Under the pieces are notes generated by a model. It was not told where the DNA came from, ran no database searches, and saw only the letters and a list, made by a program, of their open reading frames with translations. The translations under genes were made by a program, and so were the position numbers. Source: Brachynemurus nebulosus (taxonomy: Eukaryota; Arthropoda; Insecta; Neuroptera; Myrmeleontidae). From it: DNA of 64,000 nucleotides. The stretch spans positions 11,886,608 to 11,950,607 of the forward strand of contig JAPWDM010000016.1 of assembly GCA_035578155.1 (NCBI GenBank), written 5' to 3'. How positions within the stretch are numbered: the first letter of the stretch is position 1; every line of letters starts with the position of its first letter. This document shows positions 22,340 through 33,980 of this stretch, one piece after another.

Positions 22340-23130
22340 AGAAGTGGATTATGGTACGATATATTTTCTGAAAAAAGTGCTTAGGACCAAAGTTATAGAG
22401 TTCAAAGTGATGCACTTGATGATGACTTTGAAGTTGACCTTGGGGTCAATTTCCAAAGTCATTTGAAAATCATTTAATATTTTTCAAAAGGAGTAGTTTA
22501 CTTTTCATCCCTAAATGGTTCAAAGTATATTCGAACGAATTTCACATGCAAGATAGAAAATAAGTGATCAAGAAGTAATTTTGAAAAATACTTGCTCAAT
22601 CGCAATCGGAAAAATAATAGTTAATCATATGTTCAATTGAATTCCTAATATGATAACTACAGAGTAGCAATAAAAATTTTAAAAAATTTTGAAAATTTCT
22701 AATATAACATAAAGTTAATGTTTAACTTACAATTGGAGTGATATTAAATCTTTTCTTAACTTTACTTCTAAAATTACTTACAAAAATGTTTTCTTCTAAT
22801 TTTTTCTATAAATTTGCGCCTATTTTTCCATTTCGTCAGGTTTTTTATTTTATTTATTTTAGAAAAATAACGCAACAAATCAATTTTGAAGATAGATTGA
22901 GTCAATACATGAAATTACTGCTTTTAGGTACAGGATATGGTCAAAGTTCGGCAATGGCTAATCATTTTCAACTGACCTTGAAAATCGATTTCAGGGTCAC
23001 TATCAAGTGCATCGCTTTAAATTCTACAAATTTGGTACTCAGCCCTTTTTTCAGAAAATATGTCGTTTCAAAAATATTTAGCTATAACTGTTTTCATCTA
23101 CAGGGGTTGAATGGTGTTTTCTACCCCTAA
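22340..23130. repeat. Diverged inverted repeat
   Basis: GATGCACTTGATGATGACTTTG near 22410 is mirrored by CAAGTGCATCGCTTTAAATT near 23010, with similar flanking blocks (TTCAACTGACCTTGAAAATC and its inverse). Arms are clearly degraded. No coding content is supported; the ~130-codon frame at 22738-23130 is hydrophobic AT-rich sequence without recognisable motifs. Confidence 0.55.
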
Positions 23131-23499
23131 AAAGCGTATTTAGCCGAAATAAAAAAAAACACGTATTTAATATTTTTCGCTGTTTAATAAGTATGTTAAG
23201 TTTCATTCAAATTGGCGAGTATTAGTTGGGTAGTGTTATTTGTCAGAATGTTTTGCCGATCTAGTTTTTTCAATATTTCTTTGCTCGTTTTCAGAATTTG
23301 TATTTTAATTTCTACGGACAAATAACTCATTCTTTTCTTCGATTTGAGTAACTTTTATTTGCTGATGTTGACCATTAATTGATCGAAACATATCAAATAT
23401 TTTTCAATGATTTTTTTAGCGAATGTCGAAAATTTTGAAAATTTTTTCACCGTTAGTAAGTTAAAGTATTTGAATTCATTAAGTAATTAAATGATGTCC

Positions 23500-23860
23500 A
23501 CAAGAACCTTACGGACTACCATAAGTTATATGAGATCCCTAGGACCCGTTTTTTACTGTTAGGATAAACTTTTTACTAAAATTATTTTAGATGAATAAAG
23601 GTTATGTTGTATGAGTTCCGCCAGGGTTTACTGATCCCATTATTGTAAAAAATAAACTAACCGACCGATTTTGAAAATTTTTTCACTGAGAACTAAATTA
23701 TTTTAGATGGATACAACTATGCTGCACAAAGTCCGTTCGGGTTCTTGGGTCCCAAAAATATCAAAACTAATTACCCAGCCGATTTTAAAAAATCTTTTAC
23801 TCTTAGAAAGCTAAACTATTTTAAATAGGTACAGTTTTTAGATGAGATCCGCCAGTCCCC
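23500..23860. repeat. Degenerate tandem repeat, ~125-130-bp unit
   Basis: Blocks such as TAAATTATTTTAGATGGATA, GTTGTATGAGTTCCGCCAG and ACCCAGCCGATTTT recur three times with substitutions at ~125-130-bp spacing. Confidence 0.6.
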
Positions 23861-23974
23861 AAAATTTGGAAATTCGCTATGTTATGCAGATGCTGCGACA
23901 GGGGTATTTTATTATACAACTTATTTGCATGAGAAATTCATGAAATATTAATTTTGTGTCACCTGTTTAATAAC

Positions 23975-24245
23975 TAATGTGAGCATTTTTCAGAGTGAGG
24001 ATTTATCAACGTGGGCATTTTTCTTGTGAGCATTTATCACTGTGCGCATTTTTCCATGTGAGGAATTTTCTGTGTGAGCATTTTTCCGTGTGTGAATTTT
24101 ATGTGTGAGGAATTTTCTGTGTGCGCATTTTTCTGTGTGCGGAATTTTCTGTCTGGGGATATTTCGTGTGAGCATTTATCACTGTGAGGAGTTTTCGTGT
24201 GAGGAGATTTCGTGTGAGCAAATTTCATGTGCGCATTTTTCATAC
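23975..24245. repeat. Minisatellite, ~15-17-bp unit
   Basis: About sixteen short units alternating GTGTGAGCATTTTTC and GTGTGAGGAATTTTC variants. Both minus-strand frames over it translate to repetitive His/Lys/Thr strings (TEKCAH, TENSSH), which is the signature of a translated repeat and not of a gene. Confidence 0.85.
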
Positions 24246-24338
24246 AACCGCTGCTCACATATTGCTGCTCGTTAATTTTTTTAGCAGACCATTATTATTT
24301 GACGCTCAAATAGTTTATTAGCTGACCATATATACATT

Positions 24339-25466
24339 TGTATTGAATTGGGTAGGATTAGGTGGCTGGGTGGTTAACTTCAACTATCCCACCGCTGCCA
24401 CCAATTGATATACATATACTGAGAGTGGAGGTGGCTGGGTGGTTGACTTGAACAATCCCACCGCTGCCACTAATTGTAAAATATTAAGGTTGTTCGTAAA
24501 AAGATGGTAGCTGTGGCTGCATTAAAGTATTGTAATTGTTAGTTTTAAAAGTTTAAAAACTTCGGGACGCGGTTAAATGGCACAAAAAGGTTACACAGAC
24601 GTAATAGCAAAAACTGAATAAAACAAAATTCAACTGTTAACAATAAAAAAAAAAAAAAATGCAAAATTTATTGTAAAATAAAAATATTAAATGTTTAATG
24701 ATAATGGTAGTAAACTAAAGCTCTTCAGCAACCTAATACCAAATTCGTAATCTAACGGCAACTACAAGATTTAACATAACGTCCGATTAAAATGAAGTAA
24801 ATTATAAAAATCAAAGATAATTGAAAAAAATAAATAAATGAAAATACATTAACAATATAAAATCTTATACAAGCATATGCAAGCCGGTAGGTTTCATGAA
24901 GTTTTCTATAATTTTCATACTTATCAAAGTTAAACTACATTTCTGTTAAATTTAAAATTCAAGTACAATACCATACCAGGTTGCATATGTGTAATATTAA
25001 CTTGTAATTAAGGAAGGAAAATCATGTTACATACCTCTTCCTAGCGGTTCATAAATCACAACACAAATAATTAAAATACATTTTTAACTTTAAAAATAAT
25101 TACATGACTTAATTTATTGAGAATCAATTTGACTATGAACGACTGAGAGTGAGAATCAGATTGAACGAATGAATCAAGATTGAACCCGATTAAAACTCAG
25201 CTTCTGCTTTTATACTGTTCGATTGTGTGCCTACGTGACGACTTTCCAGTATTAGGGCCTCTAGAGTTTAGGAAGCCTCACTCATCGGGTTATTGAAATG
25301 ACCGTCTGACCATGAATGTTCAGACTACTTATTTCTTCCGTTTCTAAGAAGTGGTACATATTACGACTTATCGTCTGATTGTATATCGTTCAATAAATTC
25401 AATCGATAATTGACGTCCTTCAAAAAAAATTAATACAGCTGTAGACAAAAATACATATACATTACA
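24339..25466 (+). mobile_element. Candidate solo LTR (1128 bp)
   Basis: The segment starts TGTATTG and ends ATTACA, the TG...CA ends of an LTR, and is flanked on both sides by CATT (24335-24338 and 25467-25470), a 4-bp duplication as left by Ty3/Gypsy integration. A TATA-like TTTTATACTG lies near 25210. No internal retroelement frames exist, consistent with LTR-LTR recombination. Surrounding sequence on both sides carries GCTGCTCA...ATTGCTGCTC blocks, so it may sit inside an older repeat. Orientation is a guess. Confidence 0.42.
24350..24475. repeat. Tandem pair with GGTGGCTGGGTGGTT / CCCACCGCTGCCAC
   Basis: Two ~75-bp copies, each able to form a hairpin between GTGGCTGGGTGG and CCCACCGCTGCCAC. 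Confidence 0.7.
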
Positions 25467-25761
25467 CATTTAAAGCTGACTGTATTTATTTATTCTGCTG
25501 CTCAGATATTGCTGCTCAATTAGCCTTTTTTGCTGATCAATTTGCATTTATTTTGCTACCCAATTAAACCTAAGCCTTTTATTTATAGGTATTGATAATT
25601 ATGTACTAAAAAATATTTACTCAAAAAGTGATAATTGGACGGCGTTATGCAATAACAGATTACGCGCAAAATTGGTTGAGGTAAATAACGCCATATCTTC
25701 TTTGCCACTGAGAAGAAGATATTATATTAAAGAATAATTAAATTAAAACTTTTTAATTGTT

Positions 25762-25799
25762 CATTGAGAAGAAGATATTATATTATCTTCTTCTCAATG
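25762..25799. repeat. 16-bp perfect hairpin with nearby direct copy
   Basis: CATTGAGAAGAAGATA (25762-25777) is mirrored at 25784-25799. A further GAGAAGAAGATATTATATTA lies about 50 bp upstream. Likely a piece of a miniature element; the sequence to its left (about 25590-25640) also resembles part of 935-965. Confidence 0.65.
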
Positions 25800-25801
25800 G
25801 C

Positions 25802-27526
25802 ATCTCTAAGTCCGATACACTTTCAATATTTTTTTTTTTAATTTTACTTTACAAAGCGAAAAAAAGTACTTTAAAAAGGTGCTATTCATATATTTTATAA
25901 ATCTTTTTTTTTGTTTTTTGATTTCAGTGGTTTATTACCGGCGCTACGATGTCAACCAACAAAATTTTTCGGATCGTCACAGCGCGCTATTTATAAAATT
26001 GACAATTTTTTATATTTTTCCTTGAAAAAAATTCTTTGGGGTATTTAATACTCAATAACTATGTGTACAAAATTTGGAATTGGTATTTGCTTCCGTCTTT
26101 GAGAAAAAAATTCCAGAAAAATACATACTCGTAATTTTTGGTCCATGTCAAGTAAGCCTCCCCTTAAATTTACGTACGATTCGTGTACGAATTTTAGTAT
26201 GCACGCTTCGCGCACGTAAGATAACCGCGCGTAATCGTCCTCACACTAATGGAAATCAAATTTTTGCATTTTATTTATACATTTTGAAATCAAAATAACT
26301 ACGTCACAAATTGGCGTCGAACAAAGTAAAATAAAAGAGCAAAATTACGGCAAAATTATTAACGACATCCCTAGACATTTGCACGTTGACTGAGATTGAG
26401 AAAACTGTTCAGGATTTAGGGAACGGTAGAAGTCACAGAAGCGCACTGCGTCCCTATCTTCCTGCATCAAGGCATTGCAGCGATTATAGAGGGCGAATTT
26501 TTTCACTGTTTGATAGTACTCAAATAGTACTCTCCATGGAGGTTGGCCAAATCAAGTTATAAGAAGAAAATCAGTTTTTAAAAGCGGCTATAATACAAAA
26601 TAGCAAAAATGGGCATCAAACTTATAACCTATCGGGTTTACATGAACAAACTTAGTTATGCTACTTACATATTCGATTTGATGCTACGCACTTTTTAAGG
26701 ACTTTGAGTCTCTAGGATCTTCATTAAAAATACGGGCTGGTAAATCAAGACATCTTAACCTATTATTGTCTCTTTTTTTTGACTAGTAATTTAAGCATTG
26801 AGTATGTACTGAATCGAACATATATTAACATATGTTTCCTATAGAGATACCATCGACCTAAATTGTGAAGTATGATTCCATTTTATTAAACCCAACTTGT
26901 AACCACGGAGACATGTTTATAAATATTAGATTGACGTACCTGACACAATGTTAAAAATTAATGTTTTAAATGTCACATACGCTATGTGAAAGTGTATAAA
27001 TGATATAACATTGATTTTATTGACTAACAATGACTAATTTCAATAAATTTAAAAAAAAATTATAAAGTAGGTTGATAATAGCACAGATATTTACTAACAA
27101 AACTCATTTTTAAAGAAACCGCTTTCAAAGGCGGTTTAGCTTTTAAATTTGAAAGAGATCATATTGAGGAATTGTACTGAAATTTCTCTTTATGAAAAAC
27201 TTCAACGAAAAGCTTTTCTAATTTGTCGTTATTCCAAGTGGTGGTGATAAACCTGCCATGACTACCCGTCAGGATTCGAGTTGGCGACTTACTACTATTT
27301 CCATTTATACTTTGTTAATTACCTGAACCGATTCGTAGTGGGTTATAAAAAAAAATTATTTTAAACTCACCGACTATTTTTGTTTATAAATAGAGAAGAC
27401 AGGGAAATTATTAATAACAACAAAATTTATTTTTGGAAGAAAAAACTGATTATATTTATACCATATATATATATTTTAAATAACACATTAAAATTCGGAA
27501 ATAATGTTTTGCTGTTTAAAATAAAT

Positions 27527-27528
<2 letters not shown>
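25802..27528. other. Anonymous interval without a supported gene
   Basis: GC-richer patch near 26160-26250 (CACGCTTCGCGCACGTAAG) and short open frames with no recognisable domain. The 74-codon frame at 26074-26298 lacks start context or homology I can name. I see nothing else. Confidence 0.6.

Positions 27529-27600
<72 letters not shown>
27529..27600. repeat. (TA)n microsatellite
   Basis: About 72 bp of pure TA. Confidence 0.97.
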
Positions 27601-27604
<4 letters not shown>

Positions 27605-28019
27605 TAATAGCCTTAATATAGATATTATATACCTATAACTTGTAATTCATTTTTTCTTTTTTAATAACTTTTATTTATTTACAAATATAACACTACGTTC
27701 TTTTCAAAATACACATTATCAACAGCATCATACGCATTTTGAGATCACAAAAATATTTTTAACAAATTTAATATAATAATAACAATCTATGTAAAAGAAT
27801 AATTTTTAAATTTTCAAAATTTTTAAGTGCCAAAATAAACGAAAAATCAAAATAAAAAAAGAAAACCAAGAAAATACATAACAAACGTCAATTATTTTTT
27901 TTTTCAATTATTTTTATATAAAAAAATTATATTATAAAAGGTTTCACTAATAGCTATCAAAAATGTGTTAATATACAAAATAATATATATATTCAATTAA
28001 TTAAAAATGAAAAATATAT

Positions 28020-28022
<3 letters not shown>

Positions 28023-28051
<29 letters not shown>
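28023..28051. repeat. Short (TA)n tract
   Basis: Fourteen TA units, followed by AT-rich sequence without a gene to about 28676. Confidence 0.95.
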
Positions 28052-28056
<5 letters not shown>

Positions 28057-28684
28057 CTAAGAATATATGTTTTAAGAGTATATTTTATCATTATGTTATA
28101 TACTTATTATGTGATAAACTTATCACTATAAGAATAATAATTATTATGCACTATTTTGTACTTTACGATTGAGTTGTTTGGTATGGAAGTTCTTGGCTGC
28201 TCTAAACATATATTTATTTATATATATAATATTTACTCATATATACGTATTTATTACTCATTAGTCATTTGATTTTTTTTATAAAGACTGGGCAATATGA
28301 ATGTATTTACACAAAATGAAATCGTCGGAAAACTGAAGGAAAAATAATGAAGCACGTTGTTTAACTAAACACTGCCATAAATGAAATAATATTTCATAAA
28401 AAAATAAGATTTGATTAAAGACGTACAGTTTATACCCTGATCAACCGGTTTGGAAATAAATCATTTTTTGAAGAATTTATAAAATTTCAAAAATGAAGTG
28501 CGTGCCATATTTAATAAAATACTCGTTCATAATAATTATTAGTATAATTAAGAGTACAATGATAATATTACTGACAAAAATGTATCACTGATTTATGAGT
28601 TTTGTTTTAATAATTGGGTAACTTATAATACTAATTTATATAATGTTAATTTCTAACAAATTTCCCACAATTTTTATGTGAAAT

Positions 28685-29000
28685 CAAAGACGTAACTATA
28701 AATTTTGCACCCTGGACAAAATTTGACTCAAGCACCTCTGCCGTAAAAGTTCTGTTTTTTTTTCTTCACAAAAATGAGACTGACGAGTAAAAGAAAGTAT
28801 ATTTTGTTTGGTCTCTTTCCCAGTGGTGAGCAAAAAGAAAAACATTTTCACAAGTCTTCACGTCCTAAGAAGAACATAAAACCACTTCCCTAAAAAAATA
28901 CTTTTCAATCTTGTGCCCATATTTGGGCACCTCTTGCGTTGCTTTTTGTTACGCGCTCTGAAGCGACTGCTTCAATTGCTCCATTGTAGTTACGCCTCTG
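28685..29000. mobile_element. hAT-family MITE with 8-bp target duplication
   Basis: Ends are CAAAGACGTAACTA on the left and the inverse of CAGAGGCGTAACTACAATGG on the right, matching the CAG-GGCGTA type of hAT termini. Flanks are TGTGAAAT (28677-28684) and TGTGAGAT (29001-29008), identical at 7 of 8 bases. The 316-bp interior has no coding frame. Confidence 0.78.
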
Positions 29001-29008
29001 TGTGAGAT

Positions 29009-29618
29009 TATATAACTCATAACGGTTATAAGTATGATAAATTAGGAAACTGTCATCGTTAATTAAATGTTAGCTCCCATACGGATTGTTAATAATTAGT
29101 CTATAAACCTAGCATTCTACTGGACCTAGGAATAAGCTTTTGATTGGCAATCGGAGACATACTGAACTGACCACAATTTCATACAAATTCCATCTAATTT
29201 CATACTTAGCTAGCTAACCTTATCTTCAGTAATAACAATAAGTAAAAAAATAATTGTAATTTTCTCGTATATCTTCAAAATTAAAAAAAAATAATAATTT
29301 TTTTAATTTTCAGGAATAGTTTTAAACAATTTGTAATGTAATCCTTCATTAAACACAGCTTATCTCTCTCTCCCTCTTTAACATGAAACACAGTATTAAG
29401 ATTAGTGAACAATTTCTTCTCTCATATTTTCAAAACGAATTTTCTAGTTTTCTATGAACAAAACTTTCTATTTTTTTATTGTATACGATAATACATTTTA
29501 AATAACGCATTCTCTTCACGGCTTCACTCACCCATCAGATTTTGACACGAAGTTTACATTATGGCAAAACTTATGTAGGTATGTTCAGTGATATTACCCA
29601 TAGTCAAGTTGACTTTAT
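29009..29618. other. AT-rich interval, nothing recognised
   Basis: No supported gene or structured repeat; a short CT-rich run (CTCTCTCTCCCTC) near 29365. Confidence 0.6.
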
Positions 29619-29622
29619 TTAA

Positions 29623-30326
29623 AGTGTTACATGGATTTTTTTTTAGCAAAAAAACACATCTTTTTATTATTATTATTATTTTTTGCAAAATAAATAAATA
29701 TAATTTATTCCAATTTTTAGCATATTATATATTATTTTGAGTAAAAAATTCTCACAGAAAAAAAATGAAAATTAGGCCATTGACAACTAGTCAAAAATCG
29801 CTGATTTTTCGCCATAGGCAAAGTAACTTGTGAAATCCTTATCTGAAATCAAAAAGCAAAATTTTTTCTATTAGTAGATATTTATGGCACATACTTGAAC
29901 GAAGGGTTGCAAAAAAAAAAAAAAATAATAATAATAAAATTTTTTTTAACAGCGTTTCAAACAAAAAACTTTGATTTTCGGTAAAAATTTTCTTGTTTTT
30001 CGTTGATTTCCTACTAGTGAAATGAGATGTAATGAAGGGAAACAGTAATCCTTCGTTCAAGTACAAACCACAAGCACCTACTAATTTCACGAGTTACTCT
30101 GCCTATGGCAAAAAATTATCGATTTCTGGATAACTAGCTGCCAATAGCCTAATTTTCATTTTTCTTTTTTATGAAAATTTTTTTACAGTATCTCAAAATA
30201 ATCTATAATAATAATATGCCAAAAGTTGGAATAAATCATACTTTGTTATACATATTTCAAAAAATATAAGAAAACTATAAGGGGTTATATAGCTTTTTTT
30301 TTGCTAAAAAAAACCTATGTAACCCC
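29623..30326. mobile_element. Hairpin MITE flanked by TTAA
   Basis: Arms of ~290 bp (29623-29910 and about 30030-30326) are inverted copies: AGTGTTACATGG on the left versus the inverse of GGGGTTACATAGG on the right, then shared AATTAGGC and GTTGCAAAAAA-type blocks. TTAA lies immediately outside each end (29619-29622 and 30327-30330), the target of piggyBac-like transposases. No transposase frame. Confidence 0.65.
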
Positions 30327-30330
30327 TTAA

Positions 30331-31060
30331 TGAACGACGACGTAACAAAATATAATAGGTTTTTGTTAAAATAAAAATTAATCAAACGTTTGAACCAAAC
30401 GAATTTTAATTTCTCGATCATATTTATTTTGTTTAGTCAAACGACGTGCTTTGAAAATGAAATATGTAGTACATATTCTGTTCAAAAATGATAAAATATG
30501 CATTATGTGTTGTTATTGGTACGTACATTACTTTTATCAACTACTGTTTAATCTGAGTAACTCTAATTTAATTGAGCCATACAAGAAAAACTAATTGTTT
30601 ACTGGATTTTCTTACAATGTTTTTGTCTATAGTTGTTTTTAAATATTGAAAAATTTGAGAACTATGTATGTATGTATATGATCTATTTATTCAAAGTACT
30701 ATTTATTTATTGAAATTATCACTTAATTTAAATTTTTGAAAAACAAATGAAAAGGAAAATAAATAAATAAATATGTAAAACAGAAATGAATTTTAACAAA
30801 ACAGAAAATTTTTTATTTTATAACGTTCGTCAAATTTAAACGTTTATAGTATTTATTACTGTAACATTAAATTTTGTGCTTTATAAAGAAATTTATAATA
30901 TTCTTCTTTATTATTATTACTAAATATTGGTATAATAAAAAATAAGCAATAAAACCAGTTAGTAATAAAATCATAACTTGTTTAATCCGAGCTTTAATAA
31001 ATTTACATTACATAATGTTTAAGCATTGATAGCATTATTGTTTTAAATTTTGATATTGAT
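30331..31060. other. AT-rich interval, nothing recognised
   Basis: Low-complexity A/T sequence, no supported gene. Confidence 0.6.
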
Positions 31061-31322
31061 ATTATCGTTGGTATAAAAGGGGAAGTGACCAAGTTCAAAT
31101 TTTTTATTTTTTCATATTTTATTTTCTAAGCCCATAAAATTTAACAGAATATTCATTTTTAATAATTAAATATTAATTATAATATACTAGTATTTATTTA
31201 GTACAATTAATATTTAATTATTAAAAATGAATATTCTGTTACATTTTATGGGCTTAGAAACTAAAATATTAAAAAATAAAAAATTTGCACTTGGTCACTT
31301 TCTCTTTTATACCAACGTTATG
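31061..31322. repeat. Near-perfect ~262-bp palindrome
   Basis: Arms starting CGTTGGTATAAAAG and AAGTGACCAAGTTCAAATTT are mirrored around a centre near 31190. Only a few mismatches occur over ~120 bp per arm, so it folds into one long hairpin. Probably a MITE; a target duplication is not certain (the ends are ATTATCG and CGTTATG). Confidence 0.85.
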
Positions 31323-33900
31323 TCTCTTACGGTATGCAGTGGACCCAAGCAAAAAAAATAAATTATTTTATACTAAATGATTTTATTGCTGATAAAATTA
31401 AATTAACAAATTATATTTTTTTGTTTTTTATACAAATTATATTAATATAAAAATAAATACTAACTGTTTTCAAATTTTCACAAAATTACTACAAATAAAT
31501 TCATCATTCAGTACATACCAACATATTATGAATAGATATATCCGTTTTTGTTCAGTGGCCAAAAAAAAAATACCTAAACAAGTTTAAGTTTGTATTTTTT
31601 GATCCAACCTATCGTTCGACAATCACTTGGAGCATCGAGACTAACTAAAATACCGTGACTGAACATGTAGAATTTTTATTTAGTTGAATATTTCACCAAT
31701 TTTCAAAATTCGACAAACCATCAAAAAATGGAACTCCAATGGGAGATCCTCTTTCACCAATCATTGCTTTATATTATTTAAATTATTTATATACATAATA
31801 TGAGTATAAGAAATAAAAGTACGTTTTTTTAACATTATGTTGATAATACTGTTACAAGCGATAATTGAAATAACAAAAAAAAATTAAATATTTTAATTTA
31901 AAAAAAAAAATCAGCTAATTGCCAAGCGTGCTTAGGCACTGGTAGGTCGAGAATTCGAATATTAAAGTCAGCTGAAGATTTTGCTACAGATACCCTACAC
32001 ATTTCTAGGTGAATATTGACATAGTTTTTGAAAGAAGACGGTTACAGACGCGTACCTCCAAATTCTACCCCTCAGTCACTTCACTTATAATTAATATAAT
32101 ATGAATTAGGTAAATAAAAGATAGAAATAATGATGTTGGTGGTTTTCGTTATTGATAGTATGTCTGAAGAACAGATGTTAAACCCCATCGGTAAAATATC
32201 GTATTAAATAAAAAATGTACATTTTCACTTATGGCATTTAGTCACGATGCTCCTAATGACTGCTAAACGACAAGTCCGCATAGTGGACTAGGTCACAATA
32301 TATCGAGTAAATGCGTTTCTAAGGCCAAAAAATACGAACTTGTAAATAAATATGACTTTTCACTTAGTTATAGTACAAATATAAAAATTATTGTGATTTG
32401 GAAAGCTTTAGTGATAAGATTTTTAAACTTAATTCTAAATTTTCTAAATGCAATACGAATACTATTTATTAATAATATTTCTGGGTTTTTTGAAAGGAAC
32501 TTTTTTTGTTTACTTGAACTAAAAAAAGTAAATTTAAGATGTTATACTTTCGTATAAAAACAAAGAGATCATATATCACTGACATTAATAAAAATTATAA
32601 AAAGAAAAATTTGCACAGTTTTAAAAAATTTAGAAAATATTTGCCAATCAAATCACTGAGAGCTTTCGGTATTTTTGGATGTAATATGTTGATCTTAATG
32701 AATTTCTTTCACATAGTAACTCTACATACAAAGTAAAAATATACAATAGAAAATTTTTATTTTCATAAAACGATGCGTGTAAAAAAACTAAGGAGTATCC
32801 AGAGTGTGTAATAACTAGCGCGTGCTGTTTTATTGAACAAAATATTTGAACAGCACCGAGGATTTTGTACTTTAAAATTGATAAAAATATTTTTTTTTTT
32901 TATTTTTCGTTTTTATCAACAATTTTTTTCTTAAAAGGTAAATACACATATAGAGATAAAATTATAAAAAAATAACAAGATTTTTTTTCAAAAACCGAAA
33001 TAAGACTCATTTAAATACTTATATGCATGTATAATACTTTTAAATATACAATAACTGGTAGTAAAATTTTTTCGAAGCCAAAATTGGACGCCGGCATCCA
33101 AATTCAAGTACTTCAACTACAAATTCAATTTTAACTAAATTTTTATACAATTTTTGATTCAGAATAAAATTTTTTTTGTTTATAAAATAATCAATTTTGT
33201 TTTTAAAAAATTTAAAATTATTATACATTCATATTCTAGGTATGTTTTTTAACAATTTTTAATGAGGGCTATACTCTACTAATAATAATATTTATAATAC
33301 AAATTTTTCAAAATAATTTTTTTTATTTTTTAAAAATATACAAAAGCGACATTTGTTTTTGGGGTATATATTAATATAATATAAAACTTTGATATAATTG
33401 TAAAATATATTAGGTGTTATGAATTTATTTTAATCGCTGCTACACCTTTAATTATTTTCATAGTTTAATTTGGCGCGATGTGTTTTGTCCGTTTTTGCAC
33501 ATTGCTACATTGTTTTTCATTTGAAAAGATTGTTATTTTAAAATTGTCACTTGCAATAATTTTTACTTACAGAACTGGCTAATCAGAAATTTCACCCATG
33601 TTTATATAATATGCTGTAATAATTAGTTTACCTTATAACAGTTTAATGATATTTCATGGACGATTTCTAGTTTTTAAGAAAATCGAGTCCAAAATAAGTC
33701 CTTTAATTATAGTTTATATGTACGCTGACTACTCTTCATAAGGCCTTATTTATACGGGTATAATAGTACTAATTATTATTAGTAATTGCGAATATAATTG
33801 CGCATAAAATTATTTTTGAACACATCGGAACAGTACTTAAATGTATTTTCTGCGTGCATGTAACAATTGCTAATGATTAGTACGTAAACAAGACATAATT
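31323..33900. other. AT-rich intergenic or intronic sequence
   Basis: No supported genes; only short AT-driven open frames. Homopolymer A/T tracts are frequent. Confidence 0.6.
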
Positions 33901-33904
33901 TATT

Positions 33905-33980
33905 CTTAGAATTGGCACTATTGGTAAAGTATTGGTGGCCTACTACATGGCAAATCCGGGATCGAATCTCGTCTGTAGCA
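33905..33980 (+). ncRNA. tRNA-like / SINE-like polymerase III promoter remnant
   Basis: TGGCACTATTGG near 33913 fits a degenerate A box. GATCGAATC near 33960 matches the B box GWTCRANNC exactly and sits in a 4-bp stem of a T-arm-like loop (CGGG...CTCG). A T-run follows within 30 bp, like a Pol III terminator. I cannot fold a full cloverleaf, because no acceptor partner for TGTAGCAACA is found, so this is a tRNA pseudogene or SINE head at best. Confidence 0.35.

Noticed and set aside
22738..23130. 130-codon open frame
   Set aside because: Hydrophobic AT-driven sequence overlapping a diverged inverted repeat; no domain or start context.
24000..24245. CRISPR-like array
   Set aside because: Units are 15-17 bp, contiguous and without spacers, in a eukaryotic context.
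23990..24258. His/Lys/Thr-rich minus-strand proteins
   Set aside because: Translation of a short-unit minisatellite in two frames.
26074..26298. 74-codon plus-strand frame
   Set aside because: No recognisable domain and composition like flanking DNA.
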